Shown here: one piece after another, positions 17,971 through 27,807 of the stretch | Layout: every line of letters starts with the position of its first letter | How positions within the stretch are numbered: position 1 is the first letter of the stretch | Source: Propionispira raffinosivorans DSM 20765 | Lineage (GTDB): Bacteria; Bacillota; Negativicutes; Selenomonadales; Selenomonadaceae | Length of the DNA: 64,000 nt | Assembly (NCBI RefSeq): GCF_000381065.1 | Contig: NZ_KB905848.1 | Coordinates: 62,001 to 126,000 of the forward strand | Direction: 5' to 3' | The notes under the pieces: generated by a model | Databases searched by the model: none | Seen by the model: the letters and a program-made list of their open reading frames with translations, nothing else | Told to the model about the DNA's origin: nothing | Position numbers and translations under genes: made by a program

Positions 17971-18924
17971 CTAATATCCACCATTTTTATAAATATATTG
18001 ATCAATAAAAGAAAAAACTTTTTTATAGTAAGCGACTGGATCGACGTTCCGTGCATCGGCATGTCCTGCCTCGGCAATTTCTAATTTTTCCTTTTCACAA
18101 TTCGCTGCCTCATATAACTGCAGCATCATGCTAAAAGGTGCCAGTCCATCCTTTCCGCCATGGATAAATAACATAGGTATACGGTTTTTATGGATAACAG
18201 CAAGCGGATTTGCGTCAGATAAATAATAACCTGTTTTAATTCTACATAAAACATTAACAAAATCCATAATTGGAAAAGCGGGTAAACCATAAAGCTTCTT
18301 CAACTGCAATGAAAACATTGTATAGGCACTCGTATAGCCGCAATCTTCTATAACCACTTTAACATTGTCTGGTAAAGGTTTTGATGCTGTCTGTATAACC
18401 GTCGCGGCTCCCATGGATACACCATGTAAAACAATGTCTGCTTTAGGATCGGATGGAACGATCTGGTCAATCCATAATTTCACATCATCACTTTCAAAAT
18501 AACCCATACTAAGATAAATGCCTTCACTCTCACCAGAGGCTCGTAAATCTGGCATAAGCACATGATACCCATTTTTTAAATATTGATTGGCAATATCCAA
18601 AACACTATTTTGTGATCGGCCATAACCATGTACTACAACCACCCATTTATCGCTCTTCTCTTTCGGACTAAAATGAGAAGCGGTTAACTTGAGCCCATCA
18701 AACGAAATTTCCTGCCATATTTCTTTTCTAAAATCCAGAGCTGCCTGCGGCTTTACATTCGGATCTAATATTTTTTGACAGGCTGCCGGAATAGCCAATG
18801 GATCATCCGCATTGCCTCTTTTTAACGCAAAATCAACAAAATAATCTCCAATATAAGCTCCCCCTGCACTTAATAAAATAAAGAAAAGCAACAGCACTGC
18901 TACTATAGATTTTTTGTTTTGCAA
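17971..18924 (-). CDS. membrane-anchored alpha/beta hydrolase
   Basis: 317 residues. An N-terminal signal-anchor (VAVLLLFFILLSAGGAYIG) is followed by an alpha/beta-hydrolase domain of the YqkD/BAAT-like type. Visible catalytic parts are the oxyanion region VVVHGYGRSQNS, the nucleophile elbow GVSMGAA, an acid region FIHGGKDGLAP and the His in AGHADA. Substrate is unknown. The gene has no clear operon partners. Confidence 0.85.
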   Translation of the reverse strand: MQNKKSIVAVLLLFFILLSAGGAYIGDYFVDFALKRGNADDPLAIPAACQKILDPNVKPQAALDFRKEIWQEISFDGLKLTASHFSPKEKSDKWVVVVHGYGRSQNSVLDIANQYLKNGYHVLMPDLRASGESEGIYLSMGYFESDDVKLWIDQIVPSDPKADIVLHGVSMGAATVIQTASKPLPDNVKVVIEDCGYTSAYTMFSLQLKKLYGLPAFPIMDFVNVLCRIKTGYYLSDANPLAVIHKNRIPMLFIHGGKDGLAPFSMMLQLYEAANCEKEKLEIAEAGHADARNVDPVAYYKKVFSFIDQYIYKNGGY

Positions 18925-19027
18925 CAGATCCCCTCCTATAACCTTCTATATAAGTATAACAAATTTCGCCCTTGCATCACGGACTCTTTAATCCGTAATG
19001 GTCTGAAATTCATGCTCAATATAAGAA

Positions 19028-19060
19028 AAAATGGCTCGCATTTGCAAACGAACCATCATT
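19028..19060 (-). terminator. terminator of the CAT-like gene
   Basis: Minus-strand ATGGTTCG and CGAGCCAT stem followed by T6. Confidence 0.75.
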
Positions 19061-19073
19061 TCTTTCGCACTTC

Positions 19074-19730
19074 TTAATCACATTGTCGCAAAAATGCTTC
19101 TATTTCTTTTTCTAGCAGCAAAAACACCTTGGCCAAAAGATAGCCATCCGCCGTCGCGTGGTTCAACCGCACGCTAACAGGCATCATAAGACGTCCATTC
19201 TCCTCGCGATATCTGCCCCAGTTCACGATCGGCAAAAAATAAAGGTAACCATCCGGCAGTTCCAAATTCAAAGAATCATAAAACAGCCATGAGATATAGG
19301 AGGCATCGAAGTAGTTTGGATGGTTCGCCATATCAAGACTATATTCCCGTGATTCTTTTGCCTGTACAATATCTGCCATACAACGTTCGTAAAAATTCTG
19401 ATATTCGGGGAAATATTCCGTATACACGGGCGTACAGGTTTCCGTATCCTCATGGAAAATATACTGTGTTGGATTGATCTTATCATAAACGATGACCTGA
19501 CCTGTTTCATACAAATATCCCAATCGGTAATCCTCACGCGAATTCAGTACCTTCGCGAGAATATACAAAAAATCAATATAAAACTTGGTTCCTTTTTGTT
19601 TTGAATAGACAACAAGTTCTGTAACATCCAATCGACTACTGATAGACACCGAACACTTACAATCCTCGGAAAAATGGTGAAATACACCACGTCGATAGTA
19701 TTTATCCATATCTATTATTTTATAATTCAT
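19074..19730 (-). CDS. chloramphenicol acetyltransferase-like (type A CAT fold)
   Basis: 218 residues, the usual CAT length. It has N-terminal MDKYYRRGVFHHF, core YLFPIVNWGRY-like segment (here YLYFLPIVNWGRY), and the catalytic motif NHATADGYLLAKVF, which keeps the His-x3-Asp-Gly of CAT although the usual double His is Asn-His. Type A CATs acetylate chloramphenicol, but many genomic homologues act on other or unknown acceptors, so resistance should not be assumed. Confidence 0.82.
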   Translation of the reverse strand: MNYKIIDMDKYYRRGVFHHFSEDCKCSVSISSRLDVTELVVYSKQKGTKFYIDFLYILAKVLNSREDYRLGYLYETGQVIVYDKINPTQYIFHEDTETCTPVYTEYFPEYQNFYERCMADIVQAKESREYSLDMANHPNYFDASYISWLFYDSLNLELPDGYLYFLPIVNWGRYREENGRLMMPVSVRLNHATADGYLLAKVFLLLEKEIEAFLRQCD

Positions 19731-19804
19731 TTTTCCAGCCTTCTTTACTTAAAAATTTATCATCAATTTTTAAAAGTAAAACCGGCATAATCGACGACTA
19801 TTTT

Positions 19805-19854
19805 AATGCTTCATGCAACTATCGTCTAGTTTAACCGGCTTTGCATGAAGCATT
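19805..19854. repeat. 14-bp inverted repeat hairpin
   Basis: AATGCTTCATGCAA (19805-19818) and TTGCATGAAGCATT (19841-19854) are exact reverse complements. AACCGGC occurs twice nearby as a direct repeat. It lies between the AlbA-type gene and the CAT-like gene. It may be a weak terminator. Confidence 0.55.
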
Positions 19855-19944
19855 TACAATGCATAAAATCATAAGCTATCCCGCCCTTTTGTTCAATCAT
19901 AGACAAAATTCAATGTCCGCGATGCTTTTCCCTGTGTTTTTATC

Positions 19945-21369
19945 TTAATGGACAATCCATCGGCCTTTCTTTGTTGAGCCCGTTCTTTCAAGAAATCCTT
20001 TTCCCTTCAATATGAGCACGTTCTTTTTTATTGCTCCCAAAGACAAATTCAATGCCAACGCTATGTCCTGCTGCCTCAGAATTTCATCTTCTTTCATCAT
20101 ATGCAACATCGAAATCTGTGTCGCATTCAAATCTTGATATGAATTCTCCACCACAGTTTCTTGGCTACTTTCTTGGCTACTTTCTTGGCTACTTTCTTGT
20201 TTCCGAAAAATATTAACCCGAAAACTATCTCCAATCTCAAGAAACTCAGGATCTGGAAGATGGTAATCCCGGCAGCCAGCTATGATCCGACTAATCCCGG
20301 TTCCCCACTCTTCAATGATCTTCATACGATTGAAAACTTCCGCAACGCCTTTGTTGCGGATTTTTGATTTTCCCTGCTTTATTGTCTCGATACTCAAATC
20401 ACCATATAGCATGCCCGGTGAAGTAATCTCCACTCGGTCATCAAATACAGCAATCTGGATACAAGAATTTTCCATATAATTTCTATGGGTAACTGCATTC
20501 ACAATGCTTTCGCGGATACTTTCCACTGGGAGCTCATAAATATCCTTGCGAACCAGACCGTCTATTTGAGCTCCGAGGTTAATATGCTTCAAGACGAACT
20601 GATATGTTTCTTCAACCTGCTCATACAAAGGACCTGTAAATTCTCTCTTATCGATAAATACAACTCTTTCCGTTCCTTTAAACCGAGCGCATTGTATGCG
20701 TGAAAAGCGAAATTTATCACTTGTCAGCAATACAAAAGCATTTGTAGCGAGAAGTTTGCCCTCTATCCGCTTCACAAGGCCCCAATTTTCAAGATGAAGC
20801 AACGTGACTTGCTTTATCACCTTTTTGGCTTCATCCGTAACGGCATCTTCCAGCATGTATTTACGGATATCACCGCACAATTTTTGCACTGCTTCACCCG
20901 TGATTTCATATCCTATACAGATCATTTCATCATACGACAGGTTCGATCCCTGCAACTCGAGTTCTTTAATGCGGAAAGCATCTGCTGGCCTTGTAGTTCC
21001 TGCAAAACGAATATATGTACCTTTATCCCGCCCCTGCGAGAGGATGTAATACGGCCGATTCGAGCCTGGATATATTTCAATGATCACGATGCACTTATGA
21101 TTGATCGTTTGAAAGGAAATGTCCGGTACAATTTGTGGCTCGCACATATCCGCCACCGCATTGGCGATAGCATCCATAATTTGAAAAACGGAGGATTCTT
21201 CTACGCCAATCACGTATCTAGACACATCATCTATCCCGACAATAAGCTTGCCGCCAGCCGTATTGGCAAAGGCAATTATCGTCTTGATGTATTTTTCGCT
21301 TTTCTCTGGCAACTGCCGCTTAAATTCGATATTTTTACCTTCGCCTTTTAACAGTTCCTCGATTGTCAT
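19945..21369 (-). CDS. AlbA_2-domain putative transcriptional regulator (RecG-like C-terminal ATPase-type fold)
   Basis: 474 residues from the ATG at 21369 (GGAGGGG upstream). The N-terminal AlbA_2 DNA-binding domain is clear (NIEFKRQLPEKSEKYIKTIIAFANTAG, IVGIDD). The middle HATPase_c_4-like region (ESIRESIVNAVTHRNY, EITSPGMLYGDLSI, NKGVAEVFNRMKIIEEWGTGI) is typical of this family. A C-terminal winged helix (LRQQDIALALNLSLGAIKKNV) follows a (SSQE)n linker. Function in the cell is unknown; many members sit near defence or accessory genes. Confidence 0.87.
   Translation of the reverse strand: MTIEELLKGEGKNIEFKRQLPEKSEKYIKTIIAFANTAGGKLIVGIDDVSRYVIGVEESSVFQIMDAIANAVADMCEPQIVPDISFQTINHKCIVIIEIYPGSNRPYYILSQGRDKGTYIRFAGTTRPADAFRIKELELQGSNLSYDEMICIGYEITGEAVQKLCGDIRKYMLEDAVTDEAKKVIKQVTLLHLENWGLVKRIEGKLLATNAFVLLTSDKFRFSRIQCARFKGTERVVFIDKREFTGPLYEQVEETYQFVLKHINLGAQIDGLVRKDIYELPVESIRESIVNAVTHRNYMENSCIQIAVFDDRVEITSPGMLYGDLSIETIKQGKSKIRNKGVAEVFNRMKIIEEWGTGISRIIAGCRDYHLPDPEFLEIGDSFRVNIFRKQESSQESSQESSQETVVENSYQDLNATQISMLHMMKEDEILRQQDIALALNLSLGAIKKNVLILKGKGFLERTGSTKKGRWIVH
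20161..20199. repeat. three tandem 12-nt repeats inside the AlbA-type gene
   Basis: TTGGCTACTTTC is repeated three times exactly, encoding tandem Ser-Ser-Gln-Glu units between the ATPase-like region and the winged helix. Changes in copy number would keep the frame. Confidence 0.9.
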
Positions 21370-21893
21370 ACGATCCCCTCCGTTCATTGCAACATTTGAT
21401 TGAATTACCAACTATACCTTTATTGTAATCAAATTCAACCAAGATAGCAACTCTCTGTTCTCTTAAATATGCCGTTCTGCCTTTACCTCTGGCTTCTACA
21501 TCTGACCGCTATTAATCTTGAGCACATCGACATTTCTGCCAGCAAACATTTGAATATTAACTGAACCATATTGCTTGCGTATCTATTACTGGTTTCAATA
21601 ATTTTCTCTGCAGATGTTTCCAAAACATCTTTTCACTGACAGGAGATACTCTTCCGGCTATAATTTTTGATATGATTGAACTCTACGAATTTCGTATAGT
21701 TCGCTGCACTTTCATCGTTTTTCGCTCTGTATAAAAATTTTTTCACCTGACAATTTTTCCGAGCAAAAAATCATCTTCTTTTTATTTGTCCCCCTATATT
21801 CATTTTCACAAATCAAATTTTTGGATTGGCAAGATTGTTTATGCGCTACCATTTTCTTCAGGTAATTTATTGGCAAATTGTCGTCAAAAGGCA
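21370..21893. other. non-coding stretch between the AlbA-type gene and tRNA-Val
   Basis: About 520 nt with no convincing open frame. The small minus-strand frame at 21712-21978 runs through the tRNA and is not accepted. No repeat or RNA was recognised apart from the tRNA terminator at its end. Confidence 0.6.
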
Positions 21894-21896
21894 AAC

Positions 21897-21926
21897 AAAA
21901 AAGGCTCCGCAATGAGCGAAACCTTG
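21897..21926 (-). terminator. terminator after tRNA-Val
   Basis: Minus-strand AGGTTTCGC and GCGGAGCCT stem, 5-nt loop, followed by T6. Confidence 0.75.
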
Positions 21927-21933
21927 AATTTAT

Positions 21934-22010
21934 TGGTGGGATTAACAGAACTCGAATCTGTGACCTCTTCGATGTCAACGAAGCACTCTAACCAACTGAG
22001 CTATAACCCC
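21934..22010 (-). tRNA. tRNA-Val (anticodon GAC)
   Basis: Minus-strand cloverleaf: acceptor GGGGTTA / TAATCCC, D arm GCTCAGTTGGTTAGAG, anticodon stem CTTCG / CGAAG with loop TTGACAT (anticodon GAC), T arm with GATTCGAGTTC, and encoded CCA. Confidence 0.93.
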
Positions 22011-22125
22011 AATTATGTACCTTAGATACATGTGCTATTTTAGCATATTATCTACTATTTTGTAAATACTTAAATTTGTAATATGCTCCCAGCAATATTT
22101 TCAATCAATAACGTTAAGCTAGCAA

Positions 22126-24525
22126 TTAAACTTCACTATGATCTGCTAAAAATTTCAATGCCGCTGCTTCTACGATGGGACAGCTAAAGATATAGCCTTG
22201 GATAATGTCACAATCCTTATCTAATAAATATTCCAGTTGTGCCTCGGTCTCCACACCTTCAGCGACAACTTTCATATTAATCGCATGTGCCATATTGATA
22301 ACAGAGGCAATGATTTTTGCTCCTTGCACATCGCTTGTTATCATATCAATAAAAGACTTATCTATTTTAACTGTTTCGACGGGTAATTGCCTCAAATACG
22401 TCAAAGACGAAAAACCTGTACCAAAATCATCCAAAGATAGCTTTACACCAAATTCTTTAAGATGGGCCAGCTTACCAATAGCATCCTCCATCGACTGAAT
22501 CAATACGCTTTCGGTTATTTCAAGTTCAAGCTGTTGCGGGTCAATCCCTGCTGCATTAACAGCATTGCAAACACCAACAATAAAATCATCAACAGCGATT
22601 TGTTTTGAAGATATATTTACCGCAACACGTATATCCGATCCGCCTTGCTCTGATAAGCGTCTAGCAAATTGGCAAGACTCACGCAGCACCCACATTCCAA
22701 TGCTGTTTATCAGACCCGATTGCTCTGCCAGCGGAATAAATTGCATCGGCGGCACATTCCCGTATTCAGGACTATTCCAACGTAAAAGCACCTCAAAACC
22801 AATCAATTTTCGATCAATCGCAGAAATTTGTGGCTGATAAACAAGTGAAAATTCATTTCGCTCCAATGCATGCCGCAAACTACCAGTCAACCGCATTTTT
22901 TCATAGGCATCTTTTTGCATTTTCTCTGTATAAAAACGCCAGCAGTCCTTGCTTTCTTTTTTTGCTGCATACATTGCATTGTCTGCATTTTTAATGAGTT
23001 CTTCTGCGGTATCGCCATCATCAGGATAAAAAGCTATCCCAATACTGGCAGTCATATGAAATTGTCCGCCGAAAATTTCTTGTTCTTTCCCGATAGATTT
23101 ACTAATCTGTTGGACAAGTTTTCGCACATTTTCTCGATCATACGCCCCTGGCAAAATCACAACGAATTCATCGCCGCCAATACGGGAAACAAATGCATTT
23201 TTACCCGCTCTATCACGTATCCGAGTTCCCGCGGTATAAATAATCTTATCTCCATAAGAGTGGCCATACGTATCATTTATCATCTTTAAATCATCTAAAT
23301 CAATGAACAAAATAGAACCAACCGCACTGCCTGAGCGAGCTCCTTCCATTTCATTTTTCAACCATTCATTTAAAGAGTGTCGATTTGCCAGACCTGTCAA
23401 TGAATCAAAATAAGCCATATGCTTAATAGTTTTCGCCTGCTTTTTCCGTTCCGCATCAACTTGCAGCACTTCGGTTATATCTTGATTTGTACCATAGAGT
23501 TTTATGATTTCCCCCTTCGCATCTTTGATATTATTGCGCCGAACAAGAATGTTTCGCACGATACCATCCCTGCGAATAATACGATGTTCTACGTCTTTAA
23601 GCGGGACTTTGCCATCAGAAAAATAGACTTGTCGTTCCTCTTCAAACATCCAGATATCTTCTGGATGTACAAACTCTCTAACATAAGTATCAAACGACAT
23701 AAATTGTCCTTCACGAGCTACATTCGTACCATAAACAGCATAAAACTCATCGTTGAAATGATAAAGTTTTGTCTCTAAATCATATTCCCATACACCCAAG
23801 TTAGCCAAACCAGCCGCCAAAATCATCATATTTCTACTATCTAATAACACTGTCTCCAGCTGCTTACGTTCTACAATTTCAGTGTGTAAAGAAGCTAATA
23901 ACAATGCATTGCCTAAAGCGAACGATGCCAGATCCGCGAAACGTTGAAACAAAGATAGTTCCTCTTCCGACAAAATCCGCTCCGGCTCGGAAAAAGCCAG
24001 TCCGATTGCTCCAATCATTTTATCTTTGTTTTTTAATGGAACTAATGCAACGTAATATATCGTATCAAAGATAGGATTCGCTAAACGCTCCGGCCAGCTA
24101 TTATAATTTTTCACTGTGGCAACGGTTCCAGTTCGATAGGCTTGCCCAACAAGACCTTTCGTAAGAATACCTTCTTTGTCTAACTCGTTAAAAACACCCG
24201 TCCCGATTGTTACTGTATAAGTTCGTATTTCTGCATCCACAAAGTATACGAACCTATTTGGAGCACCGAAAAGATCTCGCACCCCATCCATTATTTTCTG
24301 CAATACATCATCATGCTTTAGGTCAGACATAAGATTGATAGCTATATCGTGTAGTAGATTGAGCACCGTATTTTGTTGATAAATTGCTTCTTCTTTTACT
24401 AATAATTCATCAAATTGTTGATGCAGCTCTTCTTCGGAAGCCGTAAGTTCCTCATACGCGGTCAAGAGTTCTTCATTCAACAAATCATTCGTTACTACCT
24501 CATTTGTTTCCTTTGCCTTACACAT
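22126..24525 (-). CDS. GAF-PAS-GGDEF-EAL cyclic-di-GMP signalling protein
   Basis: About 799 residues from the ATG at 24525 (24549 is possible but has no ribosome site). A short coiled coil (TAYEELTASEEELHQQFDELL) precedes a GAF domain (~45-205), a PAS/PAC domain (~225-345), GGDEF (~360-525; RIGGDEFVVILPG, intact) and EAL (~540-795; EVLLRW, NISSKQ, DDFGTGFSSL, VKIDKSFI, EGVE). Both catalytic sites look competent, so it may make or degrade c-di-GMP depending on the GAF/PAS input. It lacks membrane segments. Confidence 0.94.
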   Translation of the reverse strand: MCKAKETNEVVTNDLLNEELLTAYEELTASEEELHQQFDELLVKEEAIYQQNTVLNLLHDIAINLMSDLKHDDVLQKIMDGVRDLFGAPNRFVYFVDAEIRTYTVTIGTGVFNELDKEGILTKGLVGQAYRTGTVATVKNYNSWPERLANPIFDTIYYVALVPLKNKDKMIGAIGLAFSEPERILSEEELSLFQRFADLASFALGNALLLASLHTEIVERKQLETVLLDSRNMMILAAGLANLGVWEYDLETKLYHFNDEFYAVYGTNVAREGQFMSFDTYVREFVHPEDIWMFEEERQVYFSDGKVPLKDVEHRIIRRDGIVRNILVRRNNIKDAKGEIIKLYGTNQDITEVLQVDAERKKQAKTIKHMAYFDSLTGLANRHSLNEWLKNEMEGARSGSAVGSILFIDLDDLKMINDTYGHSYGDKIIYTAGTRIRDRAGKNAFVSRIGGDEFVVILPGAYDRENVRKLVQQISKSIGKEQEIFGGQFHMTASIGIAFYPDDGDTAEELIKNADNAMYAAKKESKDCWRFYTEKMQKDAYEKMRLTGSLRHALERNEFSLVYQPQISAIDRKLIGFEVLLRWNSPEYGNVPPMQFIPLAEQSGLINSIGMWVLRESCQFARRLSEQGGSDIRVAVNISSKQIAVDDFIVGVCNAVNAAGIDPQQLELEITESVLIQSMEDAIGKLAHLKEFGVKLSLDDFGTGFSSLTYLRQLPVETVKIDKSFIDMITSDVQGAKIIASVINMAHAINMKVVAEGVETEAQLEYLLDKDCDIIQGYIFSCPIVEAAALKFLADHSEV

Positions 24526-24735
24526 TGTTATCACATCCCATTGGTTCACGGTACTTTCTCTTATGATATTGAATCTTTATTGTCCATATTTTCCATGAAG
24601 ATTATATCTATAATAAATATCTAAAGACATCTAAATCTTACAGGGGCAAGAAGCAATTGTCAATCTGTAAATATAATGAAGAGTATCAATTAAAGTTACG
24701 GTCAAAAAAATCATTTGATGTTTATAATTATTCAC

Positions 24736-26250
24736 TCATCGACCTAGTTTATGCAATAAATCTTTTTGTTTTTCTGACTGTTGCTTGTAAATTTCAAAAT
24801 TTTCTTGTTTAGGAATGTATGTATTGGTTATTTTCAAATTATTAGTAAGCATCTCCATCAAATCTCGGTTTTCATCCACGGCACAAGCCGCAATGATAGC
24901 ATTTGTTCGTACCGCACCACTAGCAGTCTCCAACGTAATTGTCTCACTATTCATAACATCCGCTTTGATCTGGTTCCAAAGGGGGTCCCGGCTACCACCT
25001 TCCGTAATGGTAATTCGATCAATTTTGATTCCAGATTGACGATATGTATCGGTAATTTCTCGATAATCGTAAGCAATCGCTTCTAGAACTGCCCGCCATA
25101 AGACAAATTGATTGGTATCAAGTGTCATGTTTAGAAAACAGCCTTTGACACTCGAAAATTCATCATAACCACCCGTCAAATACGGCAAAAAAATCACATC
25201 ATTGCAGCCCGGAGTCACCTTAGCCGCCCCTTGACTTAACGTTTCATAATAATGGTCATTTCCAGCTTGTTGACAGATACTGTCCTTAAACCAACGCAGT
25301 GCCAGCCCCCCCGTCCTGACAAATCCCCAATAAAAATAGGTGTTTTCTAGTGTACCGCTATTAAAAATCAGACCACTGCCCTTACGGCTTAATTCTGGAA
25401 TAATTCCATTCGTCGAAACACAGAACATCGCACAGGTTCCCGCAACATCCACCGCTTTATTTGCTTCAAAAACACCGCTGCCAAGCATGGACTGCATCGT
25501 ATCACCAGCTCCAGCACAAATAGATATCCCTTCCGGCAGCCCAGTTTCACAAGCTGCTTCAGCCGATAAAGTACCAATAATGTCCCAAGGTTTTACAATT
25601 TTAGGCATATAAATTTTGTTAATTTCCAATATAGATAACTGTGCATCGGACCATTCTTTTTCATATACGTTATAGCCCAACCCCCAGCCTGACATAGACC
25701 CCCAATCAATAAAAGCGTCGGCACTCTTAAGACCAGCTAAATTGAGCAATATATAGGGGGCATTATGAACAAACTTCCTGCCTTTAGTCTGAAATTCTTT
25801 ATTATGAGTCAATAACCACCGGGCATGCAATGCTGGAAACATGCATAAGGGTTCAGCATTTCCCGTTTCTTTACCCCAAATTTCAAATTTCAGATCTTGC
25901 AGCATTGCCGCATCACTTTGCGTCCTTGAGTCTAAATAATTGATGTAAGGTGTAATAGCCTGACCGTTCTCATCAATACCAACAATTCCACAAATAATTC
26001 CATCCCCCATAATAACCTTAATGAGCCCCGGATCAATCCCGCGTTCATTTAATTGCCGCACGCACTGTTTCATACCCAATTTTGTCAAAGCAAGATATTC
26101 ATTCGCATTCATATCAACCCAGCCAGCTTGTGGATAGGTCAAAGTTGTTTGATTGGATACCTGCACGATGCATTCCATATTTTCATCATATACTGCTACT
26201 TTTACACTTTGTGTTCCTGCATCAAAACTGAGATAATATTGTTTTGTCAT
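24736..26250 (-). CDS. FGGY-family carbohydrate kinase
   Basis: 504 residues from the ATG at 26250, with GGGGG upstream. The N-terminal phosphate loop YLSFDAGTQSVKVAVYD, the catalytic-side segment WVDMNANEYL, the ATP-site region DVAGTCAMFCVS and the FGGY signature region ITEGGSRDPLWNQIKADVMN are all present. It is closest in style to the xylulokinase/YgcE group. No sugar transporter or metabolic partner lies nearby, so the substrate is unknown. Confidence 0.87.
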   Translation of the reverse strand: MTKQYYLSFDAGTQSVKVAVYDENMECIVQVSNQTTLTYPQAGWVDMNANEYLALTKLGMKQCVRQLNERGIDPGLIKVIMGDGIICGIVGIDENGQAITPYINYLDSRTQSDAAMLQDLKFEIWGKETGNAEPLCMFPALHARWLLTHNKEFQTKGRKFVHNAPYILLNLAGLKSADAFIDWGSMSGWGLGYNVYEKEWSDAQLSILEINKIYMPKIVKPWDIIGTLSAEAACETGLPEGISICAGAGDTMQSMLGSGVFEANKAVDVAGTCAMFCVSTNGIIPELSRKGSGLIFNSGTLENTYFYWGFVRTGGLALRWFKDSICQQAGNDHYYETLSQGAAKVTPGCNDVIFLPYLTGGYDEFSSVKGCFLNMTLDTNQFVLWRAVLEAIAYDYREITDTYRQSGIKIDRITITEGGSRDPLWNQIKADVMNSETITLETASGAVRTNAIIAACAVDENRDLMEMLTNNLKITNTYIPKQENFEIYKQQSEKQKDLLHKLGR

Positions 26251-26360
26251 TTGCCAAGCCCCCAACTCTTTATAACAAAAATTTCTTCATGATTATCTAA
26301 AATCTATTACATAAATTCGCCAAAACAGGTTTATATTCCTATCTGGTCTCCGTTAAATAT

Positions 26361-26640
26361 GTTTTCAAAAACTTCCATAAATGACGATAGCACTAGATCA
26401 AATTGAACACGCACTGTCGTTTTAAGGCATAAAAAAACGCCCCATATTAAAATGAAGCGCCTATTTTGAAGAAGTTACCTCTAAAATTTTAAGCATATCA
26501 AGAAAATGCTACTCACTATCCCATCGCCAGCATACAACCACTCCGAATGCAATCTACTATATACCCTTAAATCTTCCTGAGTTTTTCTATCCCCTGCAAT
26601 CGTTCTACGGCATCACGCAACGTAGATAGTTTTTTGCAAA
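26361..26640. repeat. ~275-bp duplicated segment, copy 1
   Basis: This segment matches 52418-52690 in the same orientation with only scattered differences. It holds the last 20 or so codons of the aminotransferase gene, its stop codon and the downstream terminator. Copy 1 belongs to the intact gene. Confidence 0.92.
26431..26462 (-). terminator. terminator of the aminotransferase operon
   Basis: Minus-strand GGCGCTTCA...TATGGGGCG stem followed by T7. It is the end of the transcription unit that starts at 35.89 kb. It is copied at about 52.49-52.52 kb. Confidence 0.75.
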
Positions 26641-27760
26641 ATGCAAAACGCAGCCATACCGACTCCGCTGAATATATATGATAGAATCCTGATAAAGGCA
26701 CAGCAGCTACACCCAACTTAGCTATGAGTTCTTTTACAAATTCAACATCATTTTTCCAACCTAAATAAGAAAAGTCCGCTAATAAAAAATACCCCCCCTG
26801 ACTTTTTAAGAAAGGGATTCCAATATTTCTAAAAGCATTGGTTAGATAATTACGACGCTCGGTATAATCTTTACGAAGATCCTCATAGTACGCAACCGGA
26901 GCAGTTACGCCCTGTATAATGCCTTGTTGCAGCGGTGCAGGACTACTGATAGTAAGGTAATTATGTGCCATCCGGATTCCTTCTGTAAGCCAGTCTGGAG
27001 CAATAATATAGCCTAATCGCCAGCCAGTAACACTATATGTTTTAGAAAATCCATTGATTGCAATCACTTGATTCTCCATTTCCGGCTGTAACCAGATTCT
27101 TGGCAAAGGACGGTTGTCAAAACAAATTTCATCATATATTTCATCTGTAATTACCAGAAGATTATATCGTTTGCAAATATCAACAATACTGTCTACCTCT
27201 TCTTGATCAAAAATACGACCCGTTGGATTATGCGGTGAATTAAATATAATGGCTTTTGTTTTATTTGTTATAGCACTTTCAATTTCTTTTTTATTAATGC
27301 GAAAATCAGGAAATGTGAGCGATACGTAGACTGGCTTCCCACCAAACAGCTCCACATCCGGTCCATAAATCGTAAATGCTGGTTCGATTATAATCACTTC
27401 ATCACCAGGATTCAATATAGCCAATAGCGTCGCAGCCATCGCCTCGGTAGCACCGCAACAAACGGTAATTTCTGTTTCCGGATTATAATGCACGCCATGT
27501 TTCTTATAGATTTTTTTTGAAATTTCTGTTCGCAGCTCTTCATTTCCCTGCATCAGTGCATATTGATTGCATCCTTCTTGAATGGCTTTAATCGCTGCCT
27601 CTTTTATACAGGCAGGTGCCGAAAAATCGGGCACTCCACCTGCTAAATCAATCGCATCATAACGCTTAACCAAAGGGGCAATCTTTCTAAAAACAGGTAA
27701 TTGCAAACCAGTAATTTTATTTGATAGAATACCTTCTATTTTCTGTGTAACCGCAGTCAT
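26567..27760 (-). CDS. class I PLP aminotransferase (methionine/aspartate type)
   Basis: 397 residues from the ATG at 27760 (TTGGAGGC upstream; an upstream frame extension overlaps the next gene). Fold-type I motifs are intact: DLAGGVPDF, CCGATEAMAATLLAI, FNSPHNPTGRIF, ITDEIYDEI, and PLP lysine in NGFSKTYSVTGWRLGY. This resembles the YbdL/KAT III group, which transaminates methionine, aromatic amino acids or 2-oxo-4-methylthiobutanoate. It ends the operon encoding the D1/K1 reductase, the Ssu-type transporter and a 2-hydroxyacid oxidase. Formation of an amino acid from a scavenged sulfur-containing oxoacid is plausible but inferred. Confidence 0.88.
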   Translation of the reverse strand: MTAVTQKIEGILSNKITGLQLPVFRKIAPLVKRYDAIDLAGGVPDFSAPACIKEAAIKAIQEGCNQYALMQGNEELRTEISKKIYKKHGVHYNPETEITVCCGATEAMAATLLAILNPGDEVIIIEPAFTIYGPDVELFGGKPVYVSLTFPDFRINKKEIESAITNKTKAIIFNSPHNPTGRIFDQEEVDSIVDICKRYNLLVITDEIYDEICFDNRPLPRIWLQPEMENQVIAINGFSKTYSVTGWRLGYIIAPDWLTEGIRMAHNYLTISSPAPLQQGIIQGVTAPVAYYEDLRKDYTERRNYLTNAFRNIGIPFLKSQGGYFLLADFSYLGWKNDVEFVKELIAKLGVAAVPLSGFYHIYSAESVWLRFAFCKKLSTLRDAVERLQGIEKLRKI

Positions 27761-27807
27761 ATTTCGCCTCCAAAATTGTTTTTTCAATACGCTAGCCACC
27801 AATTATT

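Noticed and set aside
19074..19730. Calling the CAT-like gene an antibiotic resistance gene
   Set aside because: The catalytic His and DG are kept but the usual double-His context is changed, and many genomic homologues are not resistance enzymes.
21712..21978. Minus-strand 88-aa open frame
   Set aside because: It runs antisense-overlapping through tRNA-Val and its terminator on the same strand and resembles nothing.
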